In this document: one piece after another, positions 7,080 to 9,174 of the stretch | Layout: every line of letters starts with the position of its first letter | How positions within the stretch are numbered: position 1 is the stretch's first letter | Assembly (NCBI GenBank): GCA_011322755.1 | Contig: DRLZ01000194.1 | Location: 1 to 9,174, forward strand | Direction: 5' to 3' | DNA length: 9,174 nt | Source: Crenotrichaceae bacterium | GTDB taxonomy: Bacteria > Pseudomonadota > Gammaproteobacteria > Methylococcales > DRLZ01 | Made by a program: the position numbers and the translations under genes | The notes under the pieces: generated by a model | Seen by the model: the letters and a program-made list of their open reading frames with translations, nothing else | What the model was told of the DNA's origin: nothing | The model's database searches: none

Positions 7080-7610
7080 TTAGAGTATTCTTTCAAGCCG
7101 ATTGAGATTACCTCGCACAGAGCCGTCAATAATATGATCACCGGCTCTGACAATGATCCCTCCAATGATGGAGGGATCAATTGTGGTATCGATATGTATT
7201 GTCTTTTGTAACGCTGCTTGCAACGCAGTTACCACTGACTGTCGTTCATTATCTTCTAACGGGTAAGGGACAGTGACCTGGACATTCAAAGAGCCTTCAT
7301 CAACTGCTCGATACTGCTCAAACAAGCGCCTGATGTCCGGAATAATCCCAAGTCGTTTATTGTCAGATAACAGCGTAAGCAAATTTTTTGCTTCTTTATC
7401 AATACGCTGCCCTGCGATTTCAGTGAGCACCTCAGCAACCTTGGCTTTACTGCTTTTAGGTGACTTTATGAAAGCATCCATTTCATAATGAGTCGTCAGC
7501 GCTTCCAGATATTCAAGCCAGTCTGACCATTGTTGTATTTTGTTTGCAGACTTGGCCTGGTTAAAGATTGCTTTAGCATAGGGCCTGGCAAGTGTTACAT
7601 ATGCACTCAC
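7080..7610 (-). CDS. atpH: ATP synthase F1 delta subunit
   Basis: Delta sits on top of the F1 head and ties it to the b-subunit stator. The 176 residues match the family (177 in E. coli). The N-terminal six-helix domain begins TLARPYAKAIF at 6-16. The C-terminal part has the family signature IDPSIIGGIIVRAGDHIIDGSVRG, from 144 to 167, ending in NRLERIL. The start is GTG, chosen because the conserved N-terminus aligns there. This GTG overlaps the atpF stop by four bases (GTGA, 7610-7607), so atpH translation is probably coupled to atpF. A perfect 10-bp inverted repeat lies inside the C-terminal signature codons (7154-7179). Confidence 0.98.
   Translation of the reverse strand: MSAYVTLARPYAKAIFNQAKSANKIQQWSDWLEYLEALTTHYEMDAFIKSPKSSKAKVAEVLTEIAGQRIDKEAKNLLTLLSDNKRLGIIPDIRRLFEQYRAVDEGSLNVQVTVPYPLEDNERQSVVTALQAALQKTIHIDTTIDPSIIGGIIVRAGDHIIDGSVRGNLNRLERIL
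7151..7183 (-). repeat. Long perfect inverted repeat inside atpH
   Basis: TGATCCCTCC (7154-7163) and GGAGGGATCA (7170-7179) are exact reverse complements around a six-base loop. One bulged A (7180) allows a further three pairs, CAA (7151-7153) with TTG (7181-7183). In the mRNA this is a GC-containing hairpin over the codons for Ile-Asp-Pro-Ser-Ile-Ile-Gly-Gly-Ile-Ile. One arm is an SD-like GGAGGG and the other its complement. By a simple uniform-base estimate, a 10-bp stem with a loop of this size range is expected about 0.05 times in a window this long. Confidence 0.75.
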
Positions 7611-8089
7611 GATACTGAACCAAGTTTGCTGGCAACATCTTGCAGCATCTGACGATGCTTGCCTTCGTCAACTTCCTGACCCAGAATTTTTTGTGCCGCA
7701 TTAATTGCCAACCGGGAAACATCTGCTCTCAATGCTTCTTTCGCCTGTTCGATTTCCCTGTCGATTTCTGCTTGCGCAGATTCAGCAATTCGATCTGCTT
7801 CGCGCTGTGCAATCTGTTTTGCTTCAGCAACGATATCTGCTGACTGTTTACGTGCCATTTCCACAATCGTAACGGCTTCTTTTTTGGCTTCAGCGTAAGC
7901 ATCTTGTGCCTGTTTTTCTGCTGTCGCTAACTCTTCTTTGGCTTTATCAGCTGCCGCAAGACCATCTGCAATCTTTTTTTCGCGTTCTTCGAGGGCTTGG
8001 ATTAACGGAGGCCAGATATAAGTCATCGTAAACCAGATCAACACCGCAAAGGTAATCATCTGGCCAATCAGTGTCACATTAATACTCAT
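7607..8089 (-). CDS. atpF: ATP synthase Fo b subunit (stator stalk)
   Basis: Two b subunits form the peripheral stalk that holds the F1 head still against the rotor. The 160 residues match the family (156 in E. coli). A single N-terminal membrane helix (about residues 5-27, VTLIGQMITFAVLIWFTMTY) is followed by the conserved WPPL at 26-29 and EEREKKIADGL at 34-44. From about 35 to 125 the chain is a long Ala/Glu/Lys/Gln coiled coil, and the C-terminal end (about 125-160, LAINAAQKILGQEVDEGKHR) binds delta. The ATG has AAGGA nine bases upstream. The gene starts 49 bases after atpE and its TGA overlaps the atpH GTG. There is a single b gene here, with no paired b-prime. Confidence 0.98.
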   Translation of the reverse strand: MSINVTLIGQMITFAVLIWFTMTYIWPPLIQALEEREKKIADGLAAADKAKEELATAEKQAQDAYAEAKKEAVTIVEMARKQSADIVAEAKQIAQREADRIAESAQAEIDREIEQAKEALRADVSRLAINAAQKILGQEVDEGKHRQMLQDVASKLGSVS

Positions 8090-8138
8090 TACGATGCGTC
8101 CTTCAGGTTTTTATTGCTTAAAGTTCTTCGCTATTACA

Positions 8139-8417
8139 CTAACCGCCTGTAATTGGTGACAGAAATGGATTCGCGAATGTGAAAAATAATGCCAGACCAA
8201 CACCAATCATGGTGACAGCATCCAGCAAACCAGCAACAATAAACATCTTGACCTGTAACATGGGCACCAGTTCGGGTTGTCTTGCAGCGCCTTCAAGAAA
8301 CTTGCCGCCGAGCAGACCAAAACCAATCGCCGTACCGACTGCTCCCATGCCCAAGATCAGCCCAACAGCTATAGCTGTCATCCCCTGTATGTCTGCGATT
8401 AAGGCTGCGTTTTCCAT
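8139..8417 (-). CDS. atpE: ATP synthase Fo c subunit (proton-coupled rotor ring)
   Basis: Subunit c forms the rotor ring in the membrane, each copy carrying one proton per turn. The two helices are about 10-40 and 54-82, joined by the polar loop ARQPEL at 45-50 (R46, Q47, P48), which contacts gamma and epsilon. The first helix has the glycine-rich face GLILGMGAVGTAIGFGLLGG (19-38). The proton-binding carboxylate is D66, followed by Ala, and the Gln/Glu-Ser ligand set of sodium-type rings is absent, so H+ coupling is expected. At 92 residues it is longer than E. coli c (79), with about five extra residues in front and a short FANPFLSPITGG tail (81-92). GGAGG lies four bases before the ATG, behind an A/U-rich leader. 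Confidence 0.98.
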   Translation of the reverse strand: MENAALIADIQGMTAIAVGLILGMGAVGTAIGFGLLGGKFLEGAARQPELVPMLQVKMFIVAGLLDAVTMIGVGLALFFTFANPFLSPITGG

Positions 8418-8442
8418 GATACCTCCAAAAAATAATAACTAA
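8418..8442 (-). promoter_or_regulatory. atpE translation initiation region: strong SD with U-rich leader
   Basis: On the minus strand a run of only A, T and one G (8442-8427, ending in six T) leads into GGAGGT (8426-8421), then ATC and the ATG. In E. coli atpE, a U-rich sequence upstream of the SD is known to raise translation so that c is made in excess over the other subunits. The composition here fits the same role, but this is inference from position and base content. The SD-to-start spacing (four bases after GGAGG) is at the short end. Confidence 0.6.
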
Positions 8443-8467
8443 TGTATGTGTGTAAGAAAGTGTGAAA

Positions 8468-9174
8468 TTAACTGTGCTCTTCATGCGCCATTGTCAGATA
8501 CACAATGGTCAGGACCATAAAAATAAAAGCTTGTAAAGTGATAATCAGAAGATGAAACAGCGCCCAGGGAACACTTAAAAAAGGCTGTATTGTCCAGGGC
8601 AGCAATGCGATCAAAATAAAAATCAGCTCGCCAGCGTAAAGGTTTCCGAATAATCGCAGTCCAAGTGAGATTGGCTTGGCGATTTCTTCCACTACTTTCA
8701 GCAATAAATTAAACGGCATCAGCCAGGGACCAAATGGCGTAAACAATAATTCTTTGCTAAACCCGACAACGCCTTTTATTTTAATGCTGTAGAAAATGAT
8801 CAACAGAAAAACAGTAATTGACATCGCAAATGTCGCATTCAAATCAGTACTCGGGACAACCCTGAGATACTCGAGCCCCATCATTGATGAAACAAAAGGG
8901 AGCAGGTCAACAGGCAGCAAGTCCATTGCGTTCATGAAAAAAACCCAAACAAAAATTGTCAGCGCAAGCGGCGCAATCAGGTTACTTTTGCCATGAAAGC
9001 TGTCTTTTACTTGGGCATCGACAAACTCTATCATCATTTCAACAAAATTCTGCATCCTGCCTGGAACACCTGATGTTGCCTGATCTGCCGCTTTTTTGAA
9101 CACAAATAAAAACAAGGCGCCAAGCACAATGGAAAAAAACAAGGTGTCAAGATGTAACGTCCAGAACCCTTCGC
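8468..9174 (-). CDS. atpB: ATP synthase Fo a subunit, N-terminus beyond the right edge
   Basis: Subunit a provides the two half-channels that carry protons to and from the c ring. The reading frame is open to the window edge: codons before the TTG at 9142-9140 translate to EGFWTLHLDT, matching the E. coli stretch just before the first membrane helix, so the true start lies outside and roughly 35-50 residues are missing. The visible part holds SGVPG, HGKSNLIAPLALTIFVWV, MDLLP and the core motif SLGLRLFGNLYAGELIF, whose first Arg (codon 8656-8654) is the essential R210 of E. coli. The Glu of AGE matches E219, and the His of ALFHLLIITLQAF matches H245. It ends YLTMAHEEHS, close to E. coli. Five or six membrane segments are visible. 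atpE follows 50 bases later. Confidence 0.98.
   Translation of the reverse strand, partial: EGFWTLHLDTLFFSIVLGALFLFVFKKAADQATSGVPGRMQNFVEMMIEFVDAQVKDSFHGKSNLIAPLALTIFVWVFFMNAMDLLPVDLLPFVSSMMGLEYLRVVPSTDLNATFAMSITVFLLIIFYSIKIKGVVGFSKELLFTPFGPWLMPFNLLLKVVEEIAKPISLGLRLFGNLYAGELIFILIALLPWTIQPFLSVPWALFHLLIITLQAFIFMVLTIVYLTMAHEEHS

Noticed and set aside
9140..9142. TTG as the start codon of atpB
   Set aside because: The frame continues upstream to the window edge with residues (FWTLHLDT) that match the conserved region before the first membrane helix of subunit a, so the gene is simply cut by the window.
1..9174. Search for an undescribed system, CRISPR array, mobile element, tRNA or prophage remnant
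   Set aside because: Nearly every base from 114 onward is explained by well-known housekeeping genes with intact motifs and short gaps. No spaced repeats, transposase or RNA gene were seen by eye.

Overview
The window is an ordinary housekeeping stretch of a bacterial chromosome, almost certainly from a gammaproteobacterium of moderate-to-low GC content. The evidence is the gene order of the F1Fo ATP synthase operon (atpB-E-F-H-A-G-D-C followed by glmU), subunit lengths close to those of Escherichia coli, and near-identical conserved motifs. The AtpA motifs even fall at the same residue numbers as in E. coli. I cannot name the genus from the sequence alone.

Layout: bases 1-113 hold no gene I can assign. 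Two short genes then run on the plus strand: a CYTH/triphosphate tunnel metalloenzyme (114-587) and, 12 bases later, a hotdog-fold acyl-CoA thioesterase (600-1097). A 110-base convergent gap follows. Everything after it is on the minus strand and so is transcribed from right to left: atpB (cut by the right edge, 8468-9174), atpE, atpF, atpH, atpA, atpG, atpD, atpC, a Rho-independent terminator (2658-2701), then glmU (1208-2575).

Together the atp genes encode the membrane proton channel and rotor (a, c, b) and the catalytic head and stalk (delta, alpha, gamma, beta, epsilon) of H+-coupled ATP synthase. All catalytic and proton-path residues that can be checked are present. The c subunit has the Asp-Ala pattern of proton-coupled rather than sodium-coupled enzymes. 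GlmU makes UDP-N-acetylglucosamine for peptidoglycan and lipopolysaccharide. It is separated from atpC by the terminator, so it may have its own promoter or be reached by read-through.

I see no mobile element, CRISPR array, tRNA, rRNA or defence system. I found no convincing undescribed system. The observations worth a second look are small: a perfect 10-bp inverted repeat inside atpH that sequesters an SD-like GGAGGG, a hairpin and tandem repeat between atpG and atpD, the A/U-rich ribosome-loading region of atpE, and the unexplained pairing of a CYTH enzyme with a thioesterase.
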